Part shown: one piece after another, positions 46,796-56,049 of the stretch
Layout: each line of letters starts with the position of its first letter
How positions within the stretch are numbered: position 1 is the first letter of the stretch
Origin: Putridiphycobacter sp965367695
Lineage (GTDB): Bacteria; Bacteroidota; Bacteroidia; Flavobacteriales_D; Crocinitomicaceae
Assembly: GCA_965367695.1 (NCBI GenBank)
Contig: CBDUKB010000001.1
Span: forward strand, 11,456-75,455
Direction of reading: 5' to 3'
Length of the DNA stretch: 64,000 nucleotides
The notes under the pieces: generated by a model
Database searches by the model: none
Told to the model about the DNA's origin: nothing
The model's input: the letters and a program-made list of their open reading frames with translations, nothing else
Translations under genes and position numbers: made by a program

Positions 46796-47959
46796 ATGTT
46801 AATCATTTGGATAGTAATAATTCTCGCTTTCGTCACTGTAGCTCAATTATTGAGAGTGTCAGGTATAGCAAAAAAATTGCGTAATAAAAGAGAAGAAGAT
46901 ATCAGTGATGCTGATAACAATTTCAATGGAATTTTGTTATTGTTATTCATGTTTTTCTTCCTCGGTTTTACAGTTTATTTTTTGGTAAAATACGGAAATG
47001 GTATGTTGCCACAAGCTGCATCTGAACATGGAGTTGATATCGATAAACTGTTTAATATTAACTGGATTATTGTATTGGGAGTATTCTTTTTAACAAATGC
47101 TTTGTTGTTTGTATTTGCTTTTAAATACAGAGGTAATAGTAATAGAAAAGCATATTATTTCCCTCACGATACTCGATTGGAGTTAATTTGGACGATTGTA
47201 CCAGCGATAGTTTTAACGATTATCATTATTTTAGGATTAAGAACATGGAATAATGTAACTGGAAAACCTTCTGAAGATGCACAAATAGTTGAAGTATATG
47301 GTCAACAATTTAATTGGTTAGTGCGCTATTCAGGCGCAGATAATAAACTAGGGTTCGCAGATTATAAATTAATTTCTGCTGAAAACCCTTTAGGAGTGGC
47401 AACACCAGAATCAATTGATGCTGCTTTGTTAAATATGAGTAATTCAATTAATGATTTAGATATGTCATTAAAAGCCGATTCTGCTGGAACTGATGTTTAT
47501 GCAGTAGAAGAAGTTTATGAAATGCAATCAAGAATGGAAAAATACATTCGTTTAAGAGAGCGTATTGAGAAAATGAAGGAACATTATTCAAATTCGGATT
47601 TGACCGTAGCGGATGATGATATTTTATCTCAAATTGAATTACATTTAATTAAAGGTCAAGAGTATCAATTCATCTTTAGATCAAAAGATGTATTGCACTC
47701 CGCTTATTTCCCTCACTTTAGAGCACAGATGAACTGTGTACCTGGTATGCGTACAAAATTTAAGTTCAAACCAACAATCTCTACTGCCGAAATGCGTGAA
47801 ATTAGAGGGAATCAGGATTTTAATTACGTGTTAATGTGTAATAAAATTTGTGGGGAGTCTCACTCAAATATGAAAATGATTGTTGTGGTTGATGAAACAC
47901 AAGAAGAATTTGATGCTTGGGTAGCAGAAAACACAAAACCAGTCATAGTAAAAAACTAA
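46796..47959 (+). CDS. coxB: Cytochrome c oxidase subunit II
   Basis: Electron-accepting subunit of the heme-copper oxidase. Four hydrophobic segments are seen: about 2-20, 41-63, 83-103 and 127-148, the last containing LELIWTIVPAIVL. The periplasmic cupredoxin domain has the CuA ligands: DVLHSAYFP (His), then CNKICGESHSNM (two Cys, His, Met). The Glu normally between the cysteines is Lys. Between the first cupredoxin strands (QQFNWLVRYSG) and HLIKGQEYQF lies an insertion of about 90 residues (roughly 195-285), charged and helical. It follows actF, so ACIII and oxidase are in one operon. Confidence 0.94.
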   Translation: MLIIWIVIILAFVTVAQLLRVSGIAKKLRNKREEDISDADNNFNGILLLLFMFFFLGFTVYFLVKYGNGMLPQAASEHGVDIDKLFNINWIIVLGVFFLTNALLFVFAFKYRGNSNRKAYYFPHDTRLELIWTIVPAIVLTIIIILGLRTWNNVTGKPSEDAQIVEVYGQQFNWLVRYSGADNKLGFADYKLISAENPLGVATPESIDAALLNMSNSINDLDMSLKADSAGTDVYAVEEVYEMQSRMEKYIRLRERIEKMKEHYSNSDLTVADDDILSQIELHLIKGQEYQFIFRSKDVLHSAYFPHFRAQMNCVPGMRTKFKFKPTISTAEMREIRGNQDFNYVLMCNKICGESHSNMKMIVVVDETQEEFDAWVAENTKPVIVKN

Positions 47960-47987
47960 TTATTAAAATAACTAAAGAATTATAGAT

Positions 47988-49766
47988 ATGTCAGCAACAG
48001 CTCATGCACATCATAAAGAAAGCTTTATAACTAAATTTATATTTAGTCAAGATCATAAAATGATTGGAAAACAATTTCTAGTAACGGCAATATTTATGTC
48101 GATTATTGGTGTTTTCTTATCTGTTTTATTTAGAATTCAATTAGGTTGGCCAGGAGAAAGCAGTAGCTTTTTAAATACTTTTTTAGGCGATACTTGGGCA
48201 CCTGAGGGAGTCTTGAACCGGGGAATGTACCTAGGACTTGTTACCATTCACGGTACCATCATGGTATTCTTTGTATTAACAGGTGGACTTTCCGGTACGT
48301 TTAGTAATATACTGATTCCTTTTCAGATTGGAGCAAGAGATATGGCTTCTGGCTTCTTGAACATGCTTTCTTATTGGTTATTCTTATTGTCTTCATTGTT
48401 GATGGTTTATAGTTTGTTTTTAGAAACAGGACCTGCATCTGCTGGTTGGACAATTTATCCTCCTTTATCTGTTTTTGAAAAAGCGATTCCTGGATCTGGA
48501 AATGGGATGACCATGTGGTTAATTTCAATGACCATTTTTGTGGCATCTTCTTTAATTGGTTCTTTAAATTATATTGTAACGGTATTAAACTTAAGAACAA
48601 AAGGAATGAAAATGACACGTTTGCCTTTGACAATCTGGGCATTCTTTGTTACTGCCATTATTGGTGTGCTTTCTTTCCCAGTTTTAGTATCAGCAGTTGT
48701 GTTAATGATTATGGATAGAACTTTGGGTACTTCATTTTATATCTCTGATGTTATTATTGGTGGTGAAATGATGGAACAGTCTGGTGGTTCTCCAATTTTA
48801 TATGAGCACTTGTTCTGGTTCTTAGGTCACCCTGAAGTATACATTATTCTATTGCCAGCATTGGGTTTAACTTCTGAGATTATTTCTACAAATGCTAGAA
48901 AACCAATTTTCGGATACCGTGCCATGATTGGTTCTATTCTTGCGATTGCATTTTTATCATTTATTGTTTGGGGGCATCACATGTTTATTACAGGTATGAA
49001 TCCATTCTTGGGTGGTGTATTTGTATTTACTACTTTATTAATTGCTATTCCTTCTGCGGTAAAAGTGTTTAACTACATTACAACTTTATGGAAAGGTAAC
49101 TTAAGATTCACGCCAGCCATGTTGTTCTCTATTGGATTGGTTTCAGCATTTATTACTGGTGGTGTAACAGGGATTATATTAGCCGATTCAGCACTTGATA
49201 TCCAAGTTCACGACACCATGTTTGTGGTTGCTCACTTCCACGTAGTAATGGGCTTATCTGCTATTTTAGGAATGTTTGCTGGTATTTACCACTGGTATCC
49301 TAAAATGTACGGTACCATGATGAATACAAAATTAGGTTTCATCCACTTTTGGGTAACGATTATTTGTGCATATGGGGTATTCTTACCAATGCACTTTGTA
49401 GGAATCGGTGGTGCGCCACGTAGATATTATGATTACAGTGTGTATCAAGAGTTTGACAATGTACAAGGTGATATGATTTTAGACTTAAATGTGGTGATTT
49501 CTATCTTTGCTATTATCGGTGCAATCGGACAAATTATTTTTATATTTAATTTCTTCTACAGTATTAAAAAAGGACAAAAAGCGGTTCAAAACCCTTGGAA
49601 ATCCAATACATTAGAGTGGACTACACCAGTGGAACACATTCATGGAAACTGGCCAGGAGAATTACCTACCGTTCACAGATGGCCATACGATTATTCTAAG
49701 CCAGGCGCTGATGATGATTTTATTCCTCAGACTGTTCCTTTGAAAGAAGGTGAAGAAGATCACTAA
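47988..49766 (+). CDS. coxA: Cytochrome c oxidase subunit I
   Basis: Catalytic subunit of an aa3-type heme-copper oxidase, reducing O2 and pumping protons. Twelve or more helices; key motifs are GTIMVFFV (heme a His), WFLGHPEVYI (CuB His, cross-linked Tyr and the D-channel Glu, so family A1), WGHHMFITGM (CuB His pair) and AHFHVVMGLSAI (heme a3 and a ligands). At 592 residues it is complete. It is last in the operon; subunits III and IV and assembly factors are not encoded next to it, as ruvB follows after a terminator. Confidence 0.96.
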   Translation: MSATAHAHHKESFITKFIFSQDHKMIGKQFLVTAIFMSIIGVFLSVLFRIQLGWPGESSSFLNTFLGDTWAPEGVLNRGMYLGLVTIHGTIMVFFVLTGGLSGTFSNILIPFQIGARDMASGFLNMLSYWLFLLSSLLMVYSLFLETGPASAGWTIYPPLSVFEKAIPGSGNGMTMWLISMTIFVASSLIGSLNYIVTVLNLRTKGMKMTRLPLTIWAFFVTAIIGVLSFPVLVSAVVLMIMDRTLGTSFYISDVIIGGEMMEQSGGSPILYEHLFWFLGHPEVYIILLPALGLTSEIISTNARKPIFGYRAMIGSILAIAFLSFIVWGHHMFITGMNPFLGGVFVFTTLLIAIPSAVKVFNYITTLWKGNLRFTPAMLFSIGLVSAFITGGVTGIILADSALDIQVHDTMFVVAHFHVVMGLSAILGMFAGIYHWYPKMYGTMMNTKLGFIHFWVTIICAYGVFLPMHFVGIGGAPRRYYDYSVYQEFDNVQGDMILDLNVVISIFAIIGAIGQIIFIFNFFYSIKKGQKAVQNPWKSNTLEWTTPVEHIHGNWPGELPTVHRWPYDYSKPGADDDFIPQTVPLKEGEEDH

Positions 49767-49788
49767 CCAACATAAAATATATTATTGT

Positions 49789-49820
49789 AAAGCCTTGACA
49801 TTTATCGTCAGGGCTTTTTT
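49789..49820 (+). terminator. Rho-independent terminator after the respiratory operon
   Basis: Stem AGCCTTGA/TCAGGGCT (49791-49798 with 49808-49815, one wobble) is followed by six T. It ends the actA-coxA transcript. Confidence 0.85.
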
Positions 49821-49834
49821 GATTCTTAGTAAAT

Positions 49835-50941
49835 ATGCTCTTTGAGACTAATCCTTTTTATGCTACTCAATTCTATAAAATATTAACTACTTTTATACCA
49901 AATACAAGCACATTGGAATCATTTGATTATAGAGAAGAAGAGGAGCAATCCAAAGATGTTGAATTAGACCAAGTTCTAAGGCCCAAGTCATTTATTGACT
50001 TTGCTGGCCAAAAAAAAGTCTTGGAAAATTTATCCGTTTTTGTCGAAGCAGCTAAACAAAGAAATGAACCTTTAGACCATGTATTGTTGCATGGTCCTCC
50101 AGGACTAGGTAAAACCACCTTGGCCAATATTATAGCAAATGAGTTGGGAGTAGGCATTAAAATTACCTCAGGTCCAGTTTTAGATAAACCAGGTGATTTG
50201 GCTGGATTATTGACCAATTTAGAAGAAGGTGATGTGTTGTTCATTGATGAAATTCACCGACTTTCTCCTGTGATAGAAGAATATTTGTATTCGGCTATGG
50301 AGGACTTTATGATTGATATCATGATTGATACTGGGCCAAGTGCGAGGACGGTCCAAATTGCATTAAACCCATTCACTTTGGTGGGCGCAACAACGCGTTC
50401 AGGACTATTAACGGCTCCTTTAAGGGCTCGTTTTGGAATTAACAGCAGATTGGAGTATTATAACACAAAAACCCTTTCTAAGATTGTCTCACGTGCTTCC
50501 AATATTTTAGTGGTGCCCATTGACGAAGATGCAGCTTATGAAATTGCTGGTAGAAGTAGGGGAACACCAAGAATTGCGAATGCATTGTTAAGAAGGGTCA
50601 GAGATTTTGCTCAAATTAAAGGCAATGGAAACATTGACATGCCCATTGTTAAATTTTCGTTGGAAGCTTTGAATGTAGATGAAAACGGTTTGGATGAAAT
50701 GGATAATAAAATATTAACCACCATCATTGATAAATTTGCAGGAGGACCAGTTGGATTAACGACCATTGCAACAGCAGTTGGAGAAAATGCTGGAACCATA
50801 GAAGAAGTATATGAACCCTTTTTAATTCAAGAAGGTTATATCATGCGAACTCCGAGAGGAAGAAAAGCAACAGAATTAGCTTACCGACATTTAGGTAGGC
50901 ACCTTGGAAATTTTCAATCTGGATTGTTTGGTGAAATTTAA
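49835..50941 (+). CDS. ruvB: Holliday junction branch migration helicase RuvB
   Basis: AAA+ motor that drives branch migration with RuvA. Walker A GPPGLGKTTLA, Walker B LFIDEIHRL, sensor motifs GATTRSGLL and the arginine finger region RARFG are all present, followed by the winged-helix domain ending in RGRKATELAYRHLG. The start is uncertain. ATG 49835 gives an unusual 26-residue hydrophobic leader; TTG 49913 gives the expected acidic N-terminus (SFDYREEEEQ) and about 342 residues. A TACTTTTA element, one mismatch from the -7 consensus, lies at 49888-49895, which favours the TTG. Confidence 0.95.
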   Translation: MLFETNPFYATQFYKILTTFIPNTSTLESFDYREEEEQSKDVELDQVLRPKSFIDFAGQKKVLENLSVFVEAAKQRNEPLDHVLLHGPPGLGKTTLANIIANELGVGIKITSGPVLDKPGDLAGLLTNLEEGDVLFIDEIHRLSPVIEEYLYSAMEDFMIDIMIDTGPSARTVQIALNPFTLVGATTRSGLLTAPLRARFGINSRLEYYNTKTLSKIVSRASNILVVPIDEDAAYEIAGRSRGTPRIANALLRRVRDFAQIKGNGNIDMPIVKFSLEALNVDENGLDEMDNKILTTIIDKFAGGPVGLTTIATAVGENAGTIEEVYEPFLIQEGYIMRTPRGRKATELAYRHLGRHLGNFQSGLFGEI

Positions 50942-50966
50942 TTCAATTTTTAAAGTTGATCGTTAA

Positions 50967-51890
50967 ATGCAAAATAGCAGCTTATTTTCTAAACAAATAA
51001 AAGAAAAAGCAATAGCACTTGGCTTCATGTCCTGTGGTATATCTGAAGCTACTTTTTTAGAAAATGAAGCGCCTATCCTTGAAAATTGGCTCAACAAGAA
51101 TTACAATGGAAAGATGGCTTATATGGCCAATCACTTTGATAAACGTTTAGACCCACGTTTGTTGGTGGATGATGCAAAATCAGTTATTTCGGTGATGTTG
51201 AATTACTATCCCGAAAAAGATTTATTTGCAGATGCCCCTTTAAAAATTTCCAAGTATGCTTACGGACAGGACTACCACAGTGTCATTAAAGAAAAACTAG
51301 GTCAGTTATTGACTTTTATTATTGAAAATTCTGAAGAAGAAATAAATGCAAGGGTTTTTACCGATTCTGCGCCCGTTTTGGATAAGGCTTGGGCTGAAAG
51401 AAGTGGTTTAGGTTGGCAAGGCAAAAATGGTATGTTGATTAGCAAACAAAAAGGGAGTTTCTTTTTTGTTGGCGAAATTGTTTTAGACAAGGTTTTAACT
51501 TACGACCAGGCCAATACAACAAATCATTGTGGCACCTGTACGAAATGCATTGATGCTTGTCCTACTGATGCCATTCTAAGTTCTAATGTCATTGATGGTT
51601 CAAAATGCATTTCCTACCTCACCATTGAACTTAAAGATGAAGTAATTCCAAAGGAGTTCAAAAATAAAATGGAAGGCTGGTTTTTTGGCTGCGATATTTG
51701 CCAAGATGTTTGTCCATGGAACAGGTTTTCAAGTCCGACAAAAACAGATGATTTTAAATCGCACCCCGATTTATCGAATACTGAATGGACAGATCTTACA
51801 GAAGAAGTGTTTAAAGAAGTGTTTCGTCACTCAGCTGTGAAAAGAACCAAATTTAAAGGATTAAAACGCAATATTGAGTTTGTAAAGTAA
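50967..51890 (+). CDS. queG: Epoxyqueuosine reductase
   Basis: Cobalamin-dependent enzyme that reduces epoxyqueuosine to queuosine in tRNA wobble positions. An N-terminal domain (YMANHFDKRLDPR, SVISVMLNYYP, KYAYGQDYH) precedes two [4Fe-4S] sites, CGTCTKCIDACPTDA near residue 188 and CDICQDVCPWNRF near 245. The signature AERSGLGWQGKNG is near residue 143. The length of 307 residues is typical. It follows ruvB by 25 bases and ends tail to tail with ppk2 inside an 18-bp perfect palindrome. Confidence 0.94.
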   Translation: MQNSSLFSKQIKEKAIALGFMSCGISEATFLENEAPILENWLNKNYNGKMAYMANHFDKRLDPRLLVDDAKSVISVMLNYYPEKDLFADAPLKISKYAYGQDYHSVIKEKLGQLLTFIIENSEEEINARVFTDSAPVLDKAWAERSGLGWQGKNGMLISKQKGSFFFVGEIVLDKVLTYDQANTTNHCGTCTKCIDACPTDAILSSNVIDGSKCISYLTIELKDEVIPKEFKNKMEGWFFGCDICQDVCPWNRFSSPTKTDDFKSHPDLSNTEWTDLTEEVFKEVFRHSAVKRTKFKGLKRNIEFVK

Positions 51891-51900
51891 GCTTACTTTA
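51883..51900. other. 18-bp perfect palindrome spanning two convergent stop codons
   Basis: Bases 51883-51900 equal their own reverse complement and centre on AAGCTT. They contain the queG TAA (51888-51890) and the ppk2 TAA on the other strand (51893-51895). There is no loop or T-run, so it is not a normal terminator. Confidence 0.7.
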
Positions 51901-52663
51901 CTTTCTCCTTAAACATTTCAGAATCCAATTCAGGATACTTCAAATCCATATCTTGAAAAGCCTTTAATACAATTTTGGCAATGTGATTTTCTTTTTCCCA
52001 GTTTCTATCCGAAGGAATAATGTGCCATTCTGGTTGGTCACACTTTTCAAAAATACGTTCGTACACTTTTCTGTATTCATCCCATTTTTTGCGCGTTTCC
52101 CAATCTCCATCATTGTGTTTCCAATATTTCTCAGGAATTTCAAGTCTTTCAGTCAATCTTTCTAACTGTTCTTCTTTCGAAGTATGTAAATAAAATTTTA
52201 AAATAGTGGTGTTGTTTCCTTCGATTAATAACTTTTCAAAATCGTTGATGTGTTGGTAGCGTTTCTCAATATATTCTTCGGAAAAGTAACCTTCTACAGA
52301 AGGCACTAAAATATCTTCGTAATGAGAGCGATTAAAGACCTGTATCATTCCTTGTTGGGGAACATTTTGATGCACTCTCCATAAAAAATCATGCGCAAAT
52401 TCCTTATCAGTCGGTTTTTTATAGGCATGTACTTTGATACCCAAAGGATTTACACCACTAAAAACTTTTCGGGTGGCGCCATCTTTTCCTGCAGCATCCA
52501 TTCCTTGAAAAACAACTAATAAATTATGTCGCCCATCTGCATACATGCGTCTTTGGTAGTCAATTATTTGAGATACTAATTCAAGGTTCTCAGTTTTGAT
52601 TTTATCTTTTAATTCTCTATCGTATGATTTAGTAGGGACAGTGGCTAATTTTATTTTTGACAT
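51893..52663 (-). CDS. ppk2: Polyphosphate kinase 2 family protein
   Basis: PPK2-type kinase that transfers phosphate between polyphosphate and nucleotides. Walker A GMDAAGKDGATRK near residue 53, HDFLWRVHQNVP, the Walker B region VFNRSHYEDIL near 108, and the lid residues RLTERLEIPEKYWK are all present. At 256 residues it is a single-domain PPK2. Whether it makes ATP/GTP or phosphorylates AMP cannot be told from the sequence. It lies 50 bases after the MerR-type regulator on the same strand and may be part of that operon. Confidence 0.9.
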   Translation of the reverse strand: MSKIKLATVPTKSYDRELKDKIKTENLELVSQIIDYQRRMYADGRHNLLVVFQGMDAAGKDGATRKVFSGVNPLGIKVHAYKKPTDKEFAHDFLWRVHQNVPQQGMIQVFNRSHYEDILVPSVEGYFSEEYIEKRYQHINDFEKLLIEGNNTTILKFYLHTSKEEQLERLTERLEIPEKYWKHNDGDWETRKKWDEYRKVYERIFEKCDQPEWHIIPSDRNWEKENHIAKIVLKAFQDMDLKYPELDSEMFKEKVK

Positions 52664-52713
52664 AAGTTTTAAACTTGAGCATTAAAATTAATTAAAAAAA
52701 GTTGTAACAGGTC

Positions 52714-53616
52714 TTACAAGAACTTTTTTAATTCATCTAACCTTTCCATAAAATAAAAATTTCCTGGAATATTTTTAGCTTTTTTTATCAAACTAGCTTT
52801 TCTACCAGCTAATATTAATCGATCAGATGGTTGTAATATGCGTGTGAATTTTTTGATAAATGAAGCAACTTGCTCTTCAGTTGGAGAAATGGTACCATGA
52901 ACGATATAGGTTGTTTTTTCTCTAGGTATTTCTTTTAGAACTTTTAAAGAATCCAAACTGATATTTGGCCCCAAATAAATTACGTTTTTTTGATTTTCAA
53001 TCAATTGATAATTGATGAATAGCGCACCAATATCATGAATTTCATTTAAAGGCAATAGAATAACAAATAGCTCATCATTATTTTTTTCTAATGGAAACGT
53101 TTCATGGTCAATGGTAGCATATAATTTTTGACGGACTAAATTAGAGATAAAATATTCATGCGCGGGTTGTATCACATTTGACTGCCACATGAGTCCAATT
53201 CTATCGAACAATGGAATGAACAGGGATAAAAATATTTTGCTATAAGTATAATTCCTAATGCATTCATTATACACTTCATTAAACTTAAACTTGTCGAGTT
53301 CAAGCATGGCAATGATAATTTCGTTAATTTTTACTTGAAAAAATTGTGCTTGATCAAATCGAAAAGAAGCGAGGGCAGTATTAATTTCGGCATCAGAAAG
53401 TTGAGCAATTTTAGATATTTTATAGTTTGAATTTTTTAGTACAGAAATATTCAATAATTTTCTTAATTCATTTAAAGGATAAATTCGAATATTGGTTTCA
53501 GAACGCACGGGCTTTAATAAGTGGTATCGTTGTTCCCAAATTCTGATAGTATGGGCTTTAATGCCCGAAAGATTTTCTAAGTCTTTTATTGAAAAATAAT
53601 CTTGAATAAACGCCAT
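52714..53616 (-). CDS. MerR family regulator with C-terminal cobalamin-binding domain (CarH/LitR-like)
   Basis: Transcription regulator with a MerR DNA-binding N-terminus (YFSIKDLENLSGIKAHTIRIWEQRY) and a C-terminal B12-binding module of the CarH/LitR type. The helical subdomain carries W-x9-E (LMWQSNVIQPAHEYF), where CarH has Trp, Glu and His for the adenosyl group; here the His is Tyr. The lower-ligand motif DxHxxG reads EIHDIG. Such proteins sense light or B12 in other bacteria. I use the ATG at 53616 (4 bases after the receptor stop) instead of the TTG at 53631. The gene is coupled to the TonB receptor. Confidence 0.88.
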   Translation of the reverse strand: MAFIQDYFSIKDLENLSGIKAHTIRIWEQRYHLLKPVRSETNIRIYPLNELRKLLNISVLKNSNYKISKIAQLSDAEINTALASFRFDQAQFFQVKINEIIIAMLELDKFKFNEVYNECIRNYTYSKIFLSLFIPLFDRIGLMWQSNVIQPAHEYFISNLVRQKLYATIDHETFPLEKNNDELFVILLPLNEIHDIGALFINYQLIENQKNVIYLGPNISLDSLKVLKEIPREKTTYIVHGTISPTEEQVASFIKKFTRILQPSDRLILAGRKASLIKKAKNIPGNFYFMERLDELKKFL

Positions 53617-53620
53617 AAAT

Positions 53621-56032
53621 TTAAAATTCAAACATTAAACCAATAGATGGTAAAATGGTACCTGAAACATTATTCAAGTATTTCCATTCGTATGCATTGG
53701 GCATGTTAGGATTAACAATAGGATTTTCATTTTCATCTTTTACAACTGTAAAGTAAGGTGCTAGCTCAATTTTTGAATTGTATATATTCTGAATATCAAC
53801 ATAAAAGTTCAATGCTGTTTTTGTGAAGTACCACTTTTTATCGATTCTTATATCTAATCCATGGTTGGCTTTCAACCTTTTTGAATTTAATTGGCTGTAG
53901 TCTAATATGCCCCTTTGGGTTACATCCCAAACTGGAATTTGTGAAGAAAGTGTCGTATTGTAAGGAGTATAAGGCGATCCTCCTGAAAATCTAAATTTCA
54001 TACCTATTTGCCAATTATTTTTAAATTTTCTTCCCACTGATACAGAAGCAATGTGCCTGATATCCCAAGCTGATGAGATGTAGTTATTGTTAGCATCTGT
54101 AAATTCGGATACAACAAATGTATAAGAAATTATACCAAAAAACTGCTTTCTTAATTTTTGTTGTGCAAATAATTCCACTCCATAAGTTCTACCTTTTGAG
54201 CTTGAATTGACAGGTTCATTTCCAATTACCCCAAAGTCTCCACCTAAATTAGCCAATGATATACTGTCGTTTAATAGAAATGGATAATTGGCATACATTT
54301 TATAAAAGCCTTCGAAGGTAATCTTACTAAAAGCAGTAGGTCTGAATTCTAAACCTGCTACTATGTGATCGGCTCGAATGTGTTTTACCCCATTTGTTTT
54401 ATTGATTAATTCATTGGCTTCATTTCTATAACCCAATACTGTATAGGCTGGTAATTGAAAATACCTTCCTATGCTGGCATTAATTTTCCAATTGTCAGTA
54501 AGTGAATAAGAAGCAGAAAATCGAGGAGAAAATTGCTCTAGTGGATTGCTCATGTCGGATGAATAAGTGTTGGCATCCGTTCTAATTCCCAAAGATAAAG
54601 ACAAGCGATTATTTAATATATTTCTACTTGTTTGTGCAAATACACCGTATTTTAAAAACTCTAATTCAGAGTTCAGGTTAATCTCTTTTACAAGCCCATT
54701 TATTACAAGACGGTTATAAGAAGTATTATTATATTTTGCCGTTTCCAAACCAGCTCCATATTTAAATTTAAATTTTCCCTTACTAAAAGTATGTTCATAC
54801 CTAAATTTGTTTTCCATTTCTTGAGAGGTATAATCAAGTATTTTATTGGCAGGTGTTTCAATATTATTCTGATATTTTTCCGACTGATTATTTAACATGT
54901 TTCTACTGAGAATGAAATTTTGGAAACCGTTACCAGTATACCTAGTCCATTTTGCCCCAACTGTGTAATTCCATTGTGTACTTATTGGGAGATAGCCCAA
55001 AATGTATTTATTTCTTTCAATGGTTTCCAAGTCTGTTTCATTATTATTCACGCCTTCATTGAGTGAAAATTGGTCAATTGCACCCAGGCCAATAAAAGTC
55101 AATTTATTTTTTTCATTGATGCGATAGGTTTGTTTGTACTGAAAATCGTTGTATGCAGGTAAAAAAGGCAATGCAAGGGCTTTAAATAAAAATTCAAGGT
55201 AAGATCTTCGGGCTGAAAACAAGAAAGACGATTTTTTTCCTTTTCCTAAAGGTCCTTCTAAAGTTAGACCCAAATCACTTGATCCAACAGTCAAAGTACC
55301 ATTAAACTTATCATAATTCCCTTCTTTTTGGTCAAAACTGATAACTGAACTCAAAGCATTACCATTATTGGTTGGAAAAGCACTTGAATAAAATTCTACC
55401 CCCCTAATAAAATTCACATTAATCAAGCCAACGGGTCCACCGGAAGATCCTTGTGTGGCAAAGTGATTGATATTTGGTACTTCAATACCATCTAAATAAA
55501 ACCTGTTTTCACTTGGTGCACCACCTCTTACTAATATGTCATTTCTAAATGCAGCTGTTGCCCCAACACCTGGAAAAGATTGTAATACTTTTGAAATATC
55601 GCGATTTCCACCTGGATTACGCATTATTTCTTCCGCACTGATATTTATTAAACTAATAGGACTTTCCTTATTTTCAGCAAAAGGTGAGGCTCGTACTTCC
55701 ACTTCATTTAAACTATCACTACTTTCTTCTAAGCTAATTTCTAGTACAATTGGTTTAACAGAAGTAACATTGATTTCTTGTATAATCCTTGATCGAAAGC
55801 CAATGTATGAAACGCTTAGGTTGTAGAATCCTGGTGGGATATTTTTAATTTCAAATTCTCCATCTAAATTGGAAACGCCACCAATTTCAGTGTCTATTAA
55901 AATAAGTTTGGCAAATGGAATTGGTTCATTGCTCATACTGTTAAAAACTTGTCCCTTGATAACGCCATTTTGCTGACTCCACATGGTTGATTGAAAGCAA
56001 ATTAGAGAAATGACAACAATAAGTAAACGCAT
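53621..56032 (-). CDS. TonB-dependent receptor with carboxypeptidase-like regulatory domain
   Basis: An 803-residue outer membrane transporter. Signal peptide, then a CarboxypepD_reg-like domain (about 22-105: GVIKGQVFNSMSNEPIPFAK), plug domain with SFPGVGATAAFRNDILVRGG and FYLDGIEVPN (about 125-235), and a 22-strand barrel ending in aromatic GLMFEF. No SusD partner is nearby, so it is not a typical polysaccharide system. The substrate is unknown. Its gene precedes a B12-binding MerR regulator by 4 bases, with which it is probably co-transcribed and co-regulated. A consensus promoter is at 56050-56057. Confidence 0.9.
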   Translation of the reverse strand: MRLLIVVISLICFQSTMWSQQNGVIKGQVFNSMSNEPIPFAKLILIDTEIGGVSNLDGEFEIKNIPPGFYNLSVSYIGFRSRIIQEINVTSVKPIVLEISLEESSDSLNEVEVRASPFAENKESPISLINISAEEIMRNPGGNRDISKVLQSFPGVGATAAFRNDILVRGGAPSENRFYLDGIEVPNINHFATQGSSGGPVGLINVNFIRGVEFYSSAFPTNNGNALSSVISFDQKEGNYDKFNGTLTVGSSDLGLTLEGPLGKGKKSSFLFSARRSYLEFLFKALALPFLPAYNDFQYKQTYRINEKNKLTFIGLGAIDQFSLNEGVNNNETDLETIERNKYILGYLPISTQWNYTVGAKWTRYTGNGFQNFILSRNMLNNQSEKYQNNIETPANKILDYTSQEMENKFRYEHTFSKGKFKFKYGAGLETAKYNNTSYNRLVINGLVKEINLNSELEFLKYGVFAQTSRNILNNRLSLSLGIRTDANTYSSDMSNPLEQFSPRFSASYSLTDNWKINASIGRYFQLPAYTVLGYRNEANELINKTNGVKHIRADHIVAGLEFRPTAFSKITFEGFYKMYANYPFLLNDSISLANLGGDFGVIGNEPVNSSSKGRTYGVELFAQQKLRKQFFGIISYTFVVSEFTDANNNYISSAWDIRHIASVSVGRKFKNNWQIGMKFRFSGGSPYTPYNTTLSSQIPVWDVTQRGILDYSQLNSKRLKANHGLDIRIDKKWYFTKTALNFYVDIQNIYNSKIELAPYFTVVKDENENPIVNPNMPNAYEWKYLNNVSGTILPSIGLMFEF

Positions 56033-56049
56033 TTTGTTTAAGATTTATG

